Assembly: GCA_963623095.1 (NCBI GenBank) | Contig: CAVFKD010000016.1 | Location: 1 to 36,219, forward strand | From: UBA3210 sp963623095 | Lineage (GTDB): Bacteria; Bacillota_I; Bacilli_A; RFN20; CAG-449 | DNA length: 36,219 bases | Reading direction: 5' to 3' | In this document: in pieces, positions 22,098-30,011 of the stretch | How the letters are laid out: every line of letters starts with the position of its first letter | Position numbering within the stretch: position 1 is the first letter of the stretch | Notes under the pieces: model-generated | Told to the model about the DNA's origin: nothing | Seen by the model: only the letters and a program-made list of their open reading frames with translations | Database searches by the model: none | Translations under genes and position numbers: made by a program

Positions 22098-23270
22098 ATG
22101 TTAGGTAATTTTACATATTGGAACCCAACAAAATTAATTTTTGGAAAGGAATCATTAAATTCTTTAGTAGATGAATTAAAACCATATGGCAATAGAATAT
22201 TACTTGTATATGGTGGAGGTTCTATTAAAAAGAATGGTATATATGATTCTGTAATGAAAATCTTAAAAGATAATGGAAAAGAAGTTTTTGAAGATGCAGG
22301 AGTTATGCCTAATCCTACATATAAAAAATTATTAGGTGGTATTAAAATCGCTCGTGAAAATAAGATTGATTTTATCCTTGCAGTTGGAGGAGGCTCAGTA
22401 GTTGATTATTCTAAAGCTTTATCAGCATCAATTAATTTAGAAGGTGATCCTTGGGAACACTATTATGAAAAGCAAGAAGAATGTGAATGTTCACCTGTTC
22501 CAGTAGGATGTATTCTAACTATGGTAGGTACTGGTTCAGAAATGAATGGTGGTGCAGTTATCACTAATAGCGATAAGAAACTTAAAATTGGTAAAGTATT
22601 TGGTGCATACATGAATCCTAAATTCTCTATTTTAAATCCAGAATTTACTTATTCAGTTCCTCAATATCAAATGATCGCAGGAATATATGATGCATTTAAT
22701 CATATTTGTGAACAATATTTCTCTGATGGAGATGATTGTGCTTCTGATTATATTATGGAAGGATTAATGAGAAGTTTAATTCATTCAAGTTTAGTCGCAA
22801 CTAAAGACCCATTAAATTATGAAGCAAGAAGTAATATTATGTGGGATGCAACTTGGGCTTTAAATACATTAGTTGGAAAAGGTAAAACAGAAGACTGGAT
22901 GGTCCATATGATTGGACAAGCTATTGGCGCGGTTACCAATGCAACTCATGGTATGACTTTATCCGCGGTTTCTATTGCGTATTATAACTATGTATTAAAA
23001 TTTGGTATTCCTCAATTTAAGAAGTTTGCTTTAAATGTATGGAATGTTGATCCAAAAAATAAAACTGATGAAGAAATTGCAAAAGAAGGTATTTCTTGCA
23101 TGAAAAACTGGATGGAAGAAATAGGTTTAGTTATGGATGTAACTACTTTAGGAGTTACAAAAGATAACTTAGAAGATTGTGTTAATGCAACAATTATTTT
23201 CCCTGCAGGATTTACTTCATTAACTAAAGATGATGTAAGAAATATCATTGTTAACTCAATGAAAAAATAA
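22098..23270 (+). CDS. Iron-containing alcohol dehydrogenase (YqhD/BdhA type)
   Basis: This is an NAD(P)H-dependent alcohol or aldehyde oxidoreductase, plausibly reducing aldehydes in fermentation. The 390 residues have the nucleotide-binding GGGS motif (AVGGGSVVDYSKA, about 95-107) and the four metal ligands in the YqhD pattern. These are D and H in IYDAFNHICEQY and two histidines 14 residues apart in VHMIGQ and NATHG. The spacing matches the butanol dehydrogenase/YqhD branch, which usually prefers NADPH; the substrate cannot be read from the sequence. AAGGAGG lies 7 nt before the ATG. It is monocistronic by context, followed by the SRP RNA gene. Confidence 0.9.
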   Translation: MLGNFTYWNPTKLIFGKESLNSLVDELKPYGNRILLVYGGGSIKKNGIYDSVMKILKDNGKEVFEDAGVMPNPTYKKLLGGIKIARENKIDFILAVGGGSVVDYSKALSASINLEGDPWEHYYEKQEECECSPVPVGCILTMVGTGSEMNGGAVITNSDKKLKIGKVFGAYMNPKFSILNPEFTYSVPQYQMIAGIYDAFNHICEQYFSDGDDCASDYIMEGLMRSLIHSSLVATKDPLNYEARSNIMWDATWALNTLVGKGKTEDWMVHMIGQAIGAVTNATHGMTLSAVSIAYYNYVLKFGIPQFKKFALNVWNVDPKNKTDEEIAKEGISCMKNWMEEIGLVMDVTTLGVTKDNLEDCVNATIIFPAGFTSLTKDDVRNIIVNSMKK

Positions 23271-23273
23271 TTC

Positions 23274-23302
23274 TTTACTAAATTAACGATAATTTATATA
23301 AT
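23274..23302 (+). promoter_or_regulatory. Promoter of the SRP RNA gene
   Basis: TTTACT (23274-23279) and a perfect TATAAT (23297-23302) are 17 nt apart, directing start at about 23309, exactly where the SRP RNA terminal helix begins. Confidence 0.7.
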
Positions 23303-23307
23303 ATTAA

Positions 23308-23390
23308 TGCCATTGCGATGCAAGTAGGTGAACCAGGTCAGGACCGGGAGGTAGCAGCCTTAAGCTGTCCTTGTGTGTGCAATGGTTTTT
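23308..23390 (+). ncRNA. ffs: Signal recognition particle RNA, short (4.5S-like) form
   Basis: A core of about 80 nt holds the SRP domain IV consensus. GGUCAGGACC-GGGA-GGUAGCAGCC (23337-23359) gives the symmetric and asymmetric loops that bind Ffh (AGCAGCC and CAGG elements). The apical tetraloop is GGGA rather than the common GGAA, and its closing stem shows a compensated U-A to A-U change. The ends pair: GCCATTGC (23309-23316) with GCAATGGT (23379-23386). The T-run after the terminal helix makes it double as a terminator. No Alu domain is present, unlike Bacillus SRP RNA. Confidence 0.92.
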
Positions 23391-23405
23391 ATTTTAGAAA
23401 AAATT

Positions 23406-23867
23406 ATGACAAGAGAAGAAAAATATATGAAGGAAGCTTTAAAAGAAGCTTCAAAAGCTTTATTGATTGATGAAGTACCAATTGGATGTGTAATAGTTAA
23501 AGATGATAAGATTATCGCTCGAGGACATAATCTTAGAGAAACTAAAAATAATTCTTTAGCGCATGCAGAGATTGTTGCGATTAATAAAGCGTGTAAAAAA
23601 TTAAATTCCTGGAGATTAATAGATTGTGAAATATATGTTACTTTAGAACCATGTTCTATGTGTGCAGGAGCGATTTATCAATCTCGTTTTAAAAATGTAA
23701 TTTATGGAGCAAGTGAACCTAAAATGGGTGCGCTTGGTAGTTTACTTGATTTATATTCATTACCTTTAAACCATTATCCAAATGTAACTAAAGGAATATT
23801 AAAAGATGAATGTTCTTCGATTATTTCAAATTATTTTAAAGCAAAAAGAAATAAAGAAAAAAGTTGA
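23406..23867 (+). CDS. tadA: tRNA-specific adenosine deaminase
   Basis: TadA converts the wobble adenosine of tRNA-Arg(ACG) to inosine. The start at 23406 gives the family-typical beginning MTREEKYMKEALKEA and 153 residues. Upstream in-frame starts fall inside the SRP RNA and are rejected. The deaminase motifs are HAEIVAI (zinc histidine and catalytic glutamate) and PCSMCAGAI (zinc cysteines), followed by GALGSL. No clear Shine-Dalgarno is visible. It begins about 16 nt after the SRP RNA, so it is probably expressed by readthrough of that gene. Its TGA stop lies inside a bidirectional terminator. Confidence 0.93.
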   Translation: MTREEKYMKEALKEASKALLIDEVPIGCVIVKDDKIIARGHNLRETKNNSLAHAEIVAINKACKKLNSWRLIDCEIYVTLEPCSMCAGAIYQSRFKNVIYGASEPKMGALGSLLDLYSLPLNHYPNVTKGILKDECSSIISNYFKAKRNKEKS

Positions 23868-23896
23868 GATTTTAAATTAAATCTCAACTTTTTAAA
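23853..23896. terminator. Bidirectional terminator between tadA and pepT
   Basis: A perfect 15-bp stem (AAAAAGTTGAGATTT with AAATCTCAACTTTTT, loop TTAAAT) occupies 23858-23893. It overlaps the tadA stop and ends just before the pepT stop region. A-runs and T-runs are built into the stem, so it can act in both directions. Its arm GTTGAGATTT also occurs in dispersed-repeat copies B (as TTGAGATTTT) and D. Confidence 0.75.
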
Positions 23897-23898
23897 TA

Positions 23899-25101
23899 CT
23901 ATCTTGATTCTAATAAAACTTTAACAACTTCTACCATTTGTTCCATTTCATTTATATCAACATATTCATATCTACCATGACAGTTATAATCACCAGTTCC
24001 TAAATTAGGACAAGGTAAACCCATGAATGTGATACTCGCTCCATCTGTACCACCTCTAATAGGAGTAAATGTTGGTTCAATACCTAATTTTTTATAAGCA
24101 CTAGTTGCTTTATTTACCGCGGTCATATCGTTTTTAAAATATTCATACATATTGTGATATCCTTCTTTAGATATTACTTCAATATTTGCGCGTGGATATT
24201 TTAAAGATAGTTTTCTTTGTATTTCAAAGAATTTTGCAACTCTTTCATGTATCTTATTTGAATCATGATCTCTAACAATATAATGCATACTTGTTTCTTC
24301 AACACTACCATTGATATCGTTTAGATGAGAGAAACCTTCATATTTTTCTGTATTCGCAGGTGTTTCATTTGGCAATAATGAATTAAATTCTTGAGCGATT
24401 AATATTGAATTGATCATTATTCCTTTTGCGCTTCCTGGATGAATACCAACACCTTTAATATTTACTTGTATTGAATAAGCATTGAAGTTTTCATAGTTAA
24501 TATCATTGAATCTACCGCCGTCTAATGTATAAGCGATTTTTGCATTCATTTTATTTACATTAAAATTTTCGCTACCTCTTCCAACTTCTTCATCTGGAGT
24601 AAAACAAATTTTAATAGGTGCATGGTTGATATCTTTATGTGTTACATAATATTCCATTATTTCCATAATGATTGCAACACCAGCTTTATCATCTCCTCCA
24701 AGAAGATGATTTCCATCAGTTACAATAATATCATGACCTACATTTCCATTTAATGATGGGAATTCTTTAGGTGACATTGTATAAACATCATTTAATTTAA
24801 TATCTTTTCCATCATAATTTTTAATAATTGTAGGAACGTAATTACCTCCAATTAATTCAGGAGATGTATCCATATGAGCGATTAATCCAATAGGATCTAA
24901 TGTTTCATCACCATCTAAATATGCATATACTAAACCATATTCATCTAAATAAGCATTATCAATACCCATAGAATGAAGTTCTTCTACAAGTAACTTTGCT
25001 AAATTGAGTTGAATAGATGTGCTAGGAGTGGAAGAAGATTCTTCATCACTCATTGTATCAATATTGATATATCTTAAAAATTTTTCTACTACTTTTGACA
25101 T
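23899..25101 (-). CDS. pepT: Peptidase T (tripeptide aminopeptidase)
   Basis: PepT removes the N-terminal residue from tripeptides in the cytoplasm. It is a dinuclear zinc M20B enzyme of 400 residues. Visible features are HMDTS (first zinc histidine and aspartate), LGGDDKAG (bridging aspartate), TPDEEVGRG (catalytic and ligand glutamates), DGG, and the C-terminal RGGTDGASITFMGLPCPNLGTG (given as a region near 355-376) with a final H in CHGRYEYV. It reads opposite to its neighbours, with its own promoter and a shared terminator, so it is probably an independent unit. A weak AAAGGAAT site precedes the ATG. Confidence 0.95.
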   Translation of the reverse strand: MSKVVEKFLRYINIDTMSDEESSSTPSTSIQLNLAKLLVEELHSMGIDNAYLDEYGLVYAYLDGDETLDPIGLIAHMDTSPELIGGNYVPTIIKNYDGKDIKLNDVYTMSPKEFPSLNGNVGHDIIVTDGNHLLGGDDKAGVAIIMEIMEYYVTHKDINHAPIKICFTPDEEVGRGSENFNVNKMNAKIAYTLDGGRFNDINYENFNAYSIQVNIKGVGIHPGSAKGIMINSILIAQEFNSLLPNETPANTEKYEGFSHLNDINGSVEETSMHYIVRDHDSNKIHERVAKFFEIQRKLSLKYPRANIEVISKEGYHNMYEYFKNDMTAVNKATSAYKKLGIEPTFTPIRGGTDGASITFMGLPCPNLGTGDYNCHGRYEYVDINEMEQMVEVVKVLLESR

Positions 25102-25129
25102 AATTTTATTCCTTTCATAAACTTATTTT

Positions 25130-25138
25130 ATTATAGCA
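25130..25138 (-). promoter_or_regulatory. Extended -10 promoter of pepT
   Basis: On the minus strand TGCTATAAT is an exact extended -10 about 30 nt upstream of the pepT start; no good -35 is present. The remaining stretch to 25290 is AT-rich with nothing recognisable. Confidence 0.5.
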
Positions 25139-25293
25139 CTTTAGAAAAATTATATTTATATAAATAATATATAGAGAAGAATAAAATTACTAAAAAATTA
25201 CTAACGATACACTGATAATGGGAACTGAAAATATGGAAAAATAATTGTAAAAATTTTCATTAATTTTATCTAATTATTTAGTTTACTTTAAGG

Positions 25294-25321
25294 TTAAAAA
25301 TTGATATATTTTAGATACAAT
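25294..25321 (+). promoter_or_regulatory. Possible promoter of the nrdDG operon
   Basis: TTAAAA (25294-25299) and TACAAT (25316-25321) are 16 nt apart. A start near 25328 would fall within the first leader hairpin. Either the true start is upstream or the hairpin acts partly as DNA, so confidence is limited. Confidence 0.35.
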
Positions 25322-25389
25322 GTTTCGCAAGCAGAATAATAGCTTACGGAAACTAATAAATACCTCGTAAGAGGCTATTTACTTTTTTG
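25322..25389 (+). promoter_or_regulatory. Structured nrdD leader: putative transcription attenuator or riboswitch-like element
   Basis: Hairpin 1 pairs GTTTCGCAAGC (25322-25332) with GCTTACGGAAAC (25342-25353), with one mismatch and one bulged G. Hairpin 2 pairs AAATACCTC (25358-25366) with GAGGCTATTT (25371-25380, one bulge), has a GUAA (GNRA) loop, and is followed by AC and six T, forming an intrinsic terminator. CTTACG (25343-25348) in hairpin 1 is fully complementary to CGTAAG (25366-25371) in hairpin 2, so the two folds compete with an antiterminator pairing. No rightward gene lies upstream that this terminator could serve, as tadA ends at its own terminator 1.5 kb earlier. No known riboswitch family was recognised. 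The signal sensed, if any, is unknown. Confidence 0.6.
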
Positions 25390-25421
25390 TTGACGCAAAA
25401 ATTTAAAAAGGAGCATGTTTT

Positions 25422-27596
25422 ATGAAAATCATTAAAAGAAACGGTTCAGAAGTTAAGTTCGACATTAAGAAGATTGTTGTCGCTATGGAAAAAGCTAATG
25501 CATCTGTAGATGAAAAAGACAAGATTAGTGAAGAAGAAATTTTTGAAATTGCAGGTAAAATCTGCACTAATATGAAATCTATTAAACGTGCTTTAAATGT
25601 TGAAGAAATTCAAGATTTAGTTGAAAATGAATTAATGGATAGAAAGTTTTTTGCGCTTGCAAAAAATTATGTCACATATCGTTATCAAAGAGCTTTAGTT
25701 AGAAAAGCAAATACAACTGACGCACAAATCATGTCTTTAATTGAATGCAATAACGAAGAAGTAAAACAAGAAAACTCTAATAAAAACCCAACTGTTAACT
25801 CAGTTCAAAGAGACTATATGGCTGGTGAAGTATCTAAAGATGTCACTAAGAGATTCTTACTCCCTGATGATATTGTAAAAGCTCATGAAGAAGGTATTAT
25901 TCATTTCCATGATGCTGATTATTTCGCTCAACATATGCATAACTGTGACTTAGTTGATTTAGAAGATATGTTACAAAATGGTACTGTTATTTCAGGTACA
26001 ATGATTGAAAAACCAAAGTCATTCTCTACTGCTTGTAATATTGCAACTCAAATTATCGCTCAAGTTGCTTCTAACCAATACGGTGGACAATCAATTTCTT
26101 TATCTCATCTTGCACCATTTGTTCAAGTATCAAGAGAAAAGATTACTAAAGAAGTAATTAAAGAATTTGATGATAATGGTATTTCATATAACGAAGATCA
26201 AATTAAAAATATTGTTGAATCAAGAGTTAGAGAAGAAATTAAAAAAGGTGTTCAAACTATCCAATACCAAGTTGTTACATTAATGACAACTAATGGTCAA
26301 GCTCCATTTGTTACTGTATTTATGTATTTAAATGAAATCGCAGATGGTAGAACTAAAGATGATTTAGCTTTAATTATTGAAGAAGTATTAAAAGAAAGAT
26401 ATCAAGGTGTTAAGAATGAACAAGGAGTATGGATTACTCCAGCATTCCCTAAATTAATTTATGTTCTTGAAGAAGATAATATTAAAGAAAACTCAAGATA
26501 CTGGTATTTAACTGAACTTGCTGCAAAATGTTCTGCGAAACGTTTAGTTCCTGATTATATTTCTGAAAAGAAGATGCTTGAATTAAAAGTAGACTCAAAA
26601 GGTGAAGGTCATTGCTATCCATGTATGGGATGTAGATCTTTCTTAACTCCATATATTGATGAAAATGGTAAACCTAAATATTATGGTAGATTTAACCAAG
26701 GTGTTGTTACATTAAATTTAGTTGATGCAGCTTGCTCTGCGAAAGATATGGATGATTTCTGGAAAATATTAGATGATCGTCTAGACTTATGTTATCGTGC
26801 ATTAATGTGCAGACATAATAGATTAAAAGGTACATTATCTGATTCTGCACCTATCTTATGGCAATATGGCGCACTTGCTAGACTTAAAAAAGGTGAAAAA
26901 ATTGATAAACTTCTCTTCGGAGGTTATTCAACAATCTCACTAGGTTATGCTGGTCTTTGGGAATGCGTATATAAATTAATTGGTCAAAAATTAACTTCAA
27001 AAGAAGGCGAAGAATTAGGTTTACGCATCATGAGAAAATTAAACGATGCATGTAATACATGGAAAAAGAAAGAAAATATTGATTTCTCTATCTATGGTAC
27101 ACCACTTGAATCAACTACTTATAAATTCGCAAAAGCATTACAAAAGAGATTTGGTATTATTGAAGGTGTTACTGATAAAAACTACATCACTAACTCATAT
27201 CATATTAAAGTTACAGAAGAAATTAATGCATTTGATAAATTGGCATTTGAATCTAAATTCCAAAAATTATCTCCAGGTGGCGCGATTTCATATGTTGAAG
27301 TTCCAAATTTAAATAACAATATTCCTGCAGTATTAGAAGTAATGAAGTTTATTTATGAAAATATTATGTATGCAGAATTAAATACTAAATCAGATTATTG
27401 CCAAGTATGTGGATATGATGGTGAAATTATGATTGTTAAAGACGCTGATAATAAATTAGTTTGGGAATGTCCAAAATGTGGCAATAGAGATCAAACTAAA
27501 TTAAATGTCGCACGTAGAACATGTGGATATATTGGTTCACAATTCTGGAATCAAGGTAGAACACAAGAAATTAAAGAAAGAGTATTACATCTTTAA
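25422..27596 (+). CDS. nrdD: Anaerobic ribonucleoside-triphosphate reductase
   Basis: NrdD is the class III, glycyl-radical ribonucleotide reductase that makes deoxynucleotides without oxygen. The 724 residues begin with an ATP-cone allosteric domain (about 1-90, starting IIKRNGSEVKFD), then the catalytic barrel with cysteines in FSTACNIA and CYPCMGCRS. Two CxxC zinc pairs follow in the last 60 residues (CQVCG and CPKCG). The radical site is RRTCGYIGS with G702. AAAAAGGAGC precedes the ATG. nrdG starts 2 nt after its stop. It indicates an anaerobic lifestyle; no aerobic reductase is seen in this window. A structured leader precedes it. Confidence 0.97.
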   Translation: MKIIKRNGSEVKFDIKKIVVAMEKANASVDEKDKISEEEIFEIAGKICTNMKSIKRALNVEEIQDLVENELMDRKFFALAKNYVTYRYQRALVRKANTTDAQIMSLIECNNEEVKQENSNKNPTVNSVQRDYMAGEVSKDVTKRFLLPDDIVKAHEEGIIHFHDADYFAQHMHNCDLVDLEDMLQNGTVISGTMIEKPKSFSTACNIATQIIAQVASNQYGGQSISLSHLAPFVQVSREKITKEVIKEFDDNGISYNEDQIKNIVESRVREEIKKGVQTIQYQVVTLMTTNGQAPFVTVFMYLNEIADGRTKDDLALIIEEVLKERYQGVKNEQGVWITPAFPKLIYVLEEDNIKENSRYWYLTELAAKCSAKRLVPDYISEKKMLELKVDSKGEGHCYPCMGCRSFLTPYIDENGKPKYYGRFNQGVVTLNLVDAACSAKDMDDFWKILDDRLDLCYRALMCRHNRLKGTLSDSAPILWQYGALARLKKGEKIDKLLFGGYSTISLGYAGLWECVYKLIGQKLTSKEGEELGLRIMRKLNDACNTWKKKENIDFSIYGTPLESTTYKFAKALQKRFGIIEGVTDKNYITNSYHIKVTEEINAFDKLAFESKFQKLSPGGAISYVEVPNLNNNIPAVLEVMKFIYENIMYAELNTKSDYCQVCGYDGEIMIVKDADNKLVWECPKCGNRDQTKLNVARRTCGYIGSQFWNQGRTQEIKERVLHL

Positions 27597-27598
27597 TT

Positions 27599-28123
27599 AT
27601 GAATTACGCAACAATAAAGAATTATGATATCGCGAATGGCTTAGGCGTTCGCGTTTCATTATTTGTATCTGGTTGTACTCATCATTGTAAAGGATGTTTC
27701 AATGAAATAGCTTGGGATTTTATGTATGGTGAAGAATTCACCAAAGAAGTAGAAGACCAAATTATTGAAATGTGTAGACCTTCTTATATTAGAGGTTTAT
27801 CTTTACTAGGTGGAGAACCATTTGAAAATTCCAATCAACATGCATTAACAGAATTACTAAGAAGATTTAAGAAAGAATTTCCTTCTAAAGATGTTTGGTG
27901 CTATTCAGGATATTTATTTGATAATATTATTGATGATAATTATCGAATCCATACTGAAGACACTAAAGAAATGCTTAGTTATATTGATGTATTAGTTGAT
28001 GGTAAGTTTGAAATTGATAAAAAAGATATATCTTTAAAGTTTAAAGGTAGTTCTAATCAAAGAATTATCGATGTTCAAAAAACATTAAAAGAAAATAAAA
28101 TAGTTAATTATTTCAACGATTAA
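27599..28123 (+). CDS. nrdG: Anaerobic ribonucleotide reductase activating protein
   Basis: NrdG is the radical-SAM activase that installs the glycyl radical on NrdD. The 174 residues have the iron-sulfur cluster motif CTHHCKGC (about residues 26-33) with the radical-SAM CxxxCxxC spacing, followed by the SAM-binding GGEPF. It begins 2 nt after the nrdD stop and lacks a clear ribosome site, so it is probably translationally coupled. A terminator follows 2 nt after its stop. Confidence 0.95.
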   Translation: MNYATIKNYDIANGLGVRVSLFVSGCTHHCKGCFNEIAWDFMYGEEFTKEVEDQIIEMCRPSYIRGLSLLGGEPFENSNQHALTELLRRFKKEFPSKDVWCYSGYLFDNIIDDNYRIHTEDTKEMLSYIDVLVDGKFEIDKKDISLKFKGSSNQRIIDVQKTLKENKIVNYFND

Positions 28124-28125
28124 AG

Positions 28126-28158
28126 AAACTATAAGCATAAAAACTTATAGTTTTTTTA
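28126..28158 (+). terminator. nrdDG terminator
   Basis: A perfect 10-bp stem (AAACTATAAG with CTTATAGTTT, loop CATAAAAA) is followed by TTTTTTTATG (T-run to 28157), directly after the nrdG stop. Confidence 0.88.
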
Positions 28159-28162
28159 TGCC

Positions 28163-28192
28163 TAAAAGTTGAGATTTACGCTAAAATGTCGC
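28163..28192 (-). repeat. Dispersed intergenic repeat, copy D
   Basis: On the minus strand it reads ACATTTTAGCGTAAATCTCA followed by ACTTTT, a copy of the A/C core with two substitutions, in the nrdG-fakA gap. Confidence 0.55.
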
Positions 28193-28222
28193 TTGTTTTT
28201 ATAAAAAAATTGAATATAATAA

Positions 28223-28255
28223 GGCTAAAATGCGAGTTTTTTGCTAAAATCTCTA
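28223..28255 (-). repeat. Dispersed intergenic repeat, copy E
   Basis: On the minus strand it reads AGATTTTAGCAAAAAACTCG followed by CATTTTAGCC, so ATTTTAGC occurs twice in one unit. A degenerate relative (TTTTTGCTAATTTGAGACATT-like) follows at about 28268-28291. The rest of the 255-nt gap before fakA is AT-rich without a clear promoter. Confidence 0.55.
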
Positions 28256-28378
28256 GTATTTTACTTAATTTTTGCTAATTTGAGACATTAGAAACTAAAA
28301 TAAACTTTATATATTTACTTAATTTTGTTATTATAAAAGCGTAGTTGTATATTAAATATACAAATAAAGGTGAATATT

Positions 28379-30001
28379 ATGACAAATATTGTAGATGGAA
28401 AGCTTTTTGCTCAACTAGTTAAAAATGGATATGAAAATCTTAAATTAGAAAAAGAATATATTAATGAGTTAAATGTTTTCCCAATTCCAGATGGTGATAC
28501 TGGTACTAATATGCTTGCGACTTTAGAAGGTGGAGTTAACGCAACTATATCTTTAGAAGAAAGAGATATTGGTAAATTATCTAAATTAATGGCGAGAAAT
28601 ATGTTAATGACTGCAAGAGGAAACTCTGGAGTTATTACTTCTCAAATCTTTAAAGGAATCGCAAATGGATTAGTTGATAAAAAAGAAGTTAACGCTAAAG
28701 AATTTGCTTATGCTTTTACAACTGGTACAAAGCAAGCTTATGCAGTTTGTAAGAATCCAACTGAAGGTACTATTCTTACTGTTGTTAGAGAAGCTGGAGA
28801 AAAAGCATATGATTCAGTTAATGAGAATTCATCAATTGAAGAATTTTTTAAGTTTTATCTTTTAGAAGCAAAAGCTAGTTTAAAAAGAACTCCTGATTTA
28901 TTACCATGTTTAAAAGAAGCTGGTGTAGTTGATTCAGGTGCGGCAGGTTTTATTAGAGTAGTTGAAGGTATGAATATGTTCTTACTTGGACATGTTATTA
29001 CTGAAGAATCAAAATCTAATAAAGAAGAAGTTTTTAATGAAGATTCTACTTTTGAATGTGGATATTCATTCGATGCAAAACTTCAATTATTAAAATCTAA
29101 ATGTAACATTGCTAAATTTAATATAGAAATTATTAAACCATTAATTTCTGAATATGGTGAAGTATCTAATTGTTCTATTGATGGAACAATAGTTTCTATA
29201 ACTATGAATACTTTATTCCCAGGTAAAGTAATTAATGCATTACAAAAATATGGTGAATTTATTTTATTAGATATTAAAAATGAATTAGCATCTTCATTAC
29301 CGGTTGTTGAAGTAGAAGAAATTAAAAAGAAAGAACATAAAGAAGTCGCGATAGTCGCAACTAGCCAAGGAGAAGGTGTTTCTACAGTATTAGAAGAATT
29401 AGGTGTTGATGAAATTGTTACAGGTGGACAAACAATGAATCCATCTACAGAAGATTTTATTAAAGCATTTAAAAACTTAAACGCTGATACAATTATTGTA
29501 TTCCCTAATAATTCCAATATCTTTATGGCAGCTAGTCAAGCGGCAGAACAATATCATGATGCAAAAGTAGTAGTATTAAATTCTAAATCTGTTGCGACAT
29601 GCTATTCTTGTATGTCAATGTTTGATTTAAGTGAAGGTGTTGATACTTTAATTGAAACTTTTAATTCAATTATCGAAAATAACACATATGGTGAAATCAC
29701 TTATTCAATTAGAGATAGTGAAATTAACGGTGTCTCAATTAAAAAAGATCAATATATTTCAATTTTAAATCATAATATCGTTGCAAGCAGCGATGATAAA
29801 ATCTCTGCATTTAAAGAACTATTATCTCATATTGAAGATATTAATTATAAAGAAGTCTTAGTATTGATATATGGTAAAGAAGTAACTGAAGAACAAAAAG
29901 AAGAAATTAGATCGTTCTTAGGAACAACTTATCCACGTTTAGAATATGGTGAAATTGAAGGTGGACAAGATATTTATGATTTTATTATTTCAGTAGAATA
30001 A
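28379..30001 (+). CDS. fakA: Fatty acid kinase catalytic subunit FakA (DAK2-domain protein, YloV)
   Basis: FakA phosphorylates fatty acids held by a FakB protein, giving acyl-phosphates for phospholipid synthesis from exogenous or recycled fatty acids. The start at 28379 has AAGGTGA upstream; a GTG three codons earlier is less likely. The 540 residues have an N-terminal DAK2 (dihydroxyacetone kinase-like) domain with the ATP/Mg motif PIPDGDTGTNM (about 36-46), then a middle domain and a C-terminal domain of the DAK1_2/DegV-like type (about 320-540). In Bacillus the gene is yloV, upstream of recG, fapR and plsX. Here plsX follows 10 nt later, supporting a lipid role. No fakB lies in the window. 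Confidence 0.9.
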   Translation: MTNIVDGKLFAQLVKNGYENLKLEKEYINELNVFPIPDGDTGTNMLATLEGGVNATISLEERDIGKLSKLMARNMLMTARGNSGVITSQIFKGIANGLVDKKEVNAKEFAYAFTTGTKQAYAVCKNPTEGTILTVVREAGEKAYDSVNENSSIEEFFKFYLLEAKASLKRTPDLLPCLKEAGVVDSGAAGFIRVVEGMNMFLLGHVITEESKSNKEEVFNEDSTFECGYSFDAKLQLLKSKCNIAKFNIEIIKPLISEYGEVSNCSIDGTIVSITMNTLFPGKVINALQKYGEFILLDIKNELASSLPVVEVEEIKKKEHKEVAIVATSQGEGVSTVLEELGVDEIVTGGQTMNPSTEDFIKAFKNLNADTIIVFPNNSNIFMAASQAAEQYHDAKVVVLNSKSVATCYSCMSMFDLSEGVDTLIETFNSIIENNTYGEITYSIRDSEINGVSIKKDQYISILNHNIVASSDDKISAFKELLSHIEDINYKEVLVLIYGKEVTEEQKEEIRSFLGTTYPRLEYGEIEGGQDIYDFIISVE

Positions 30002-30011
30002 GGGGATATTT

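Noticed and set aside
23373..23405. Upstream in-frame start of tadA
   Set aside because: It lies in the 3' end of the SRP RNA; the family start is at 23406.
25322..25389. Cobalamin, purine/2'-deoxyguanosine or preQ1 riboswitch before nrdD
   Set aside because: The conserved loop sequences of these families were not found; only two hairpins and a competing pairing are visible.
29083..29517. A 144-codon minus-strand open frame within fakA
   Set aside because: Antisense shadow of fakA; no ribosome site and no recognisable domains.
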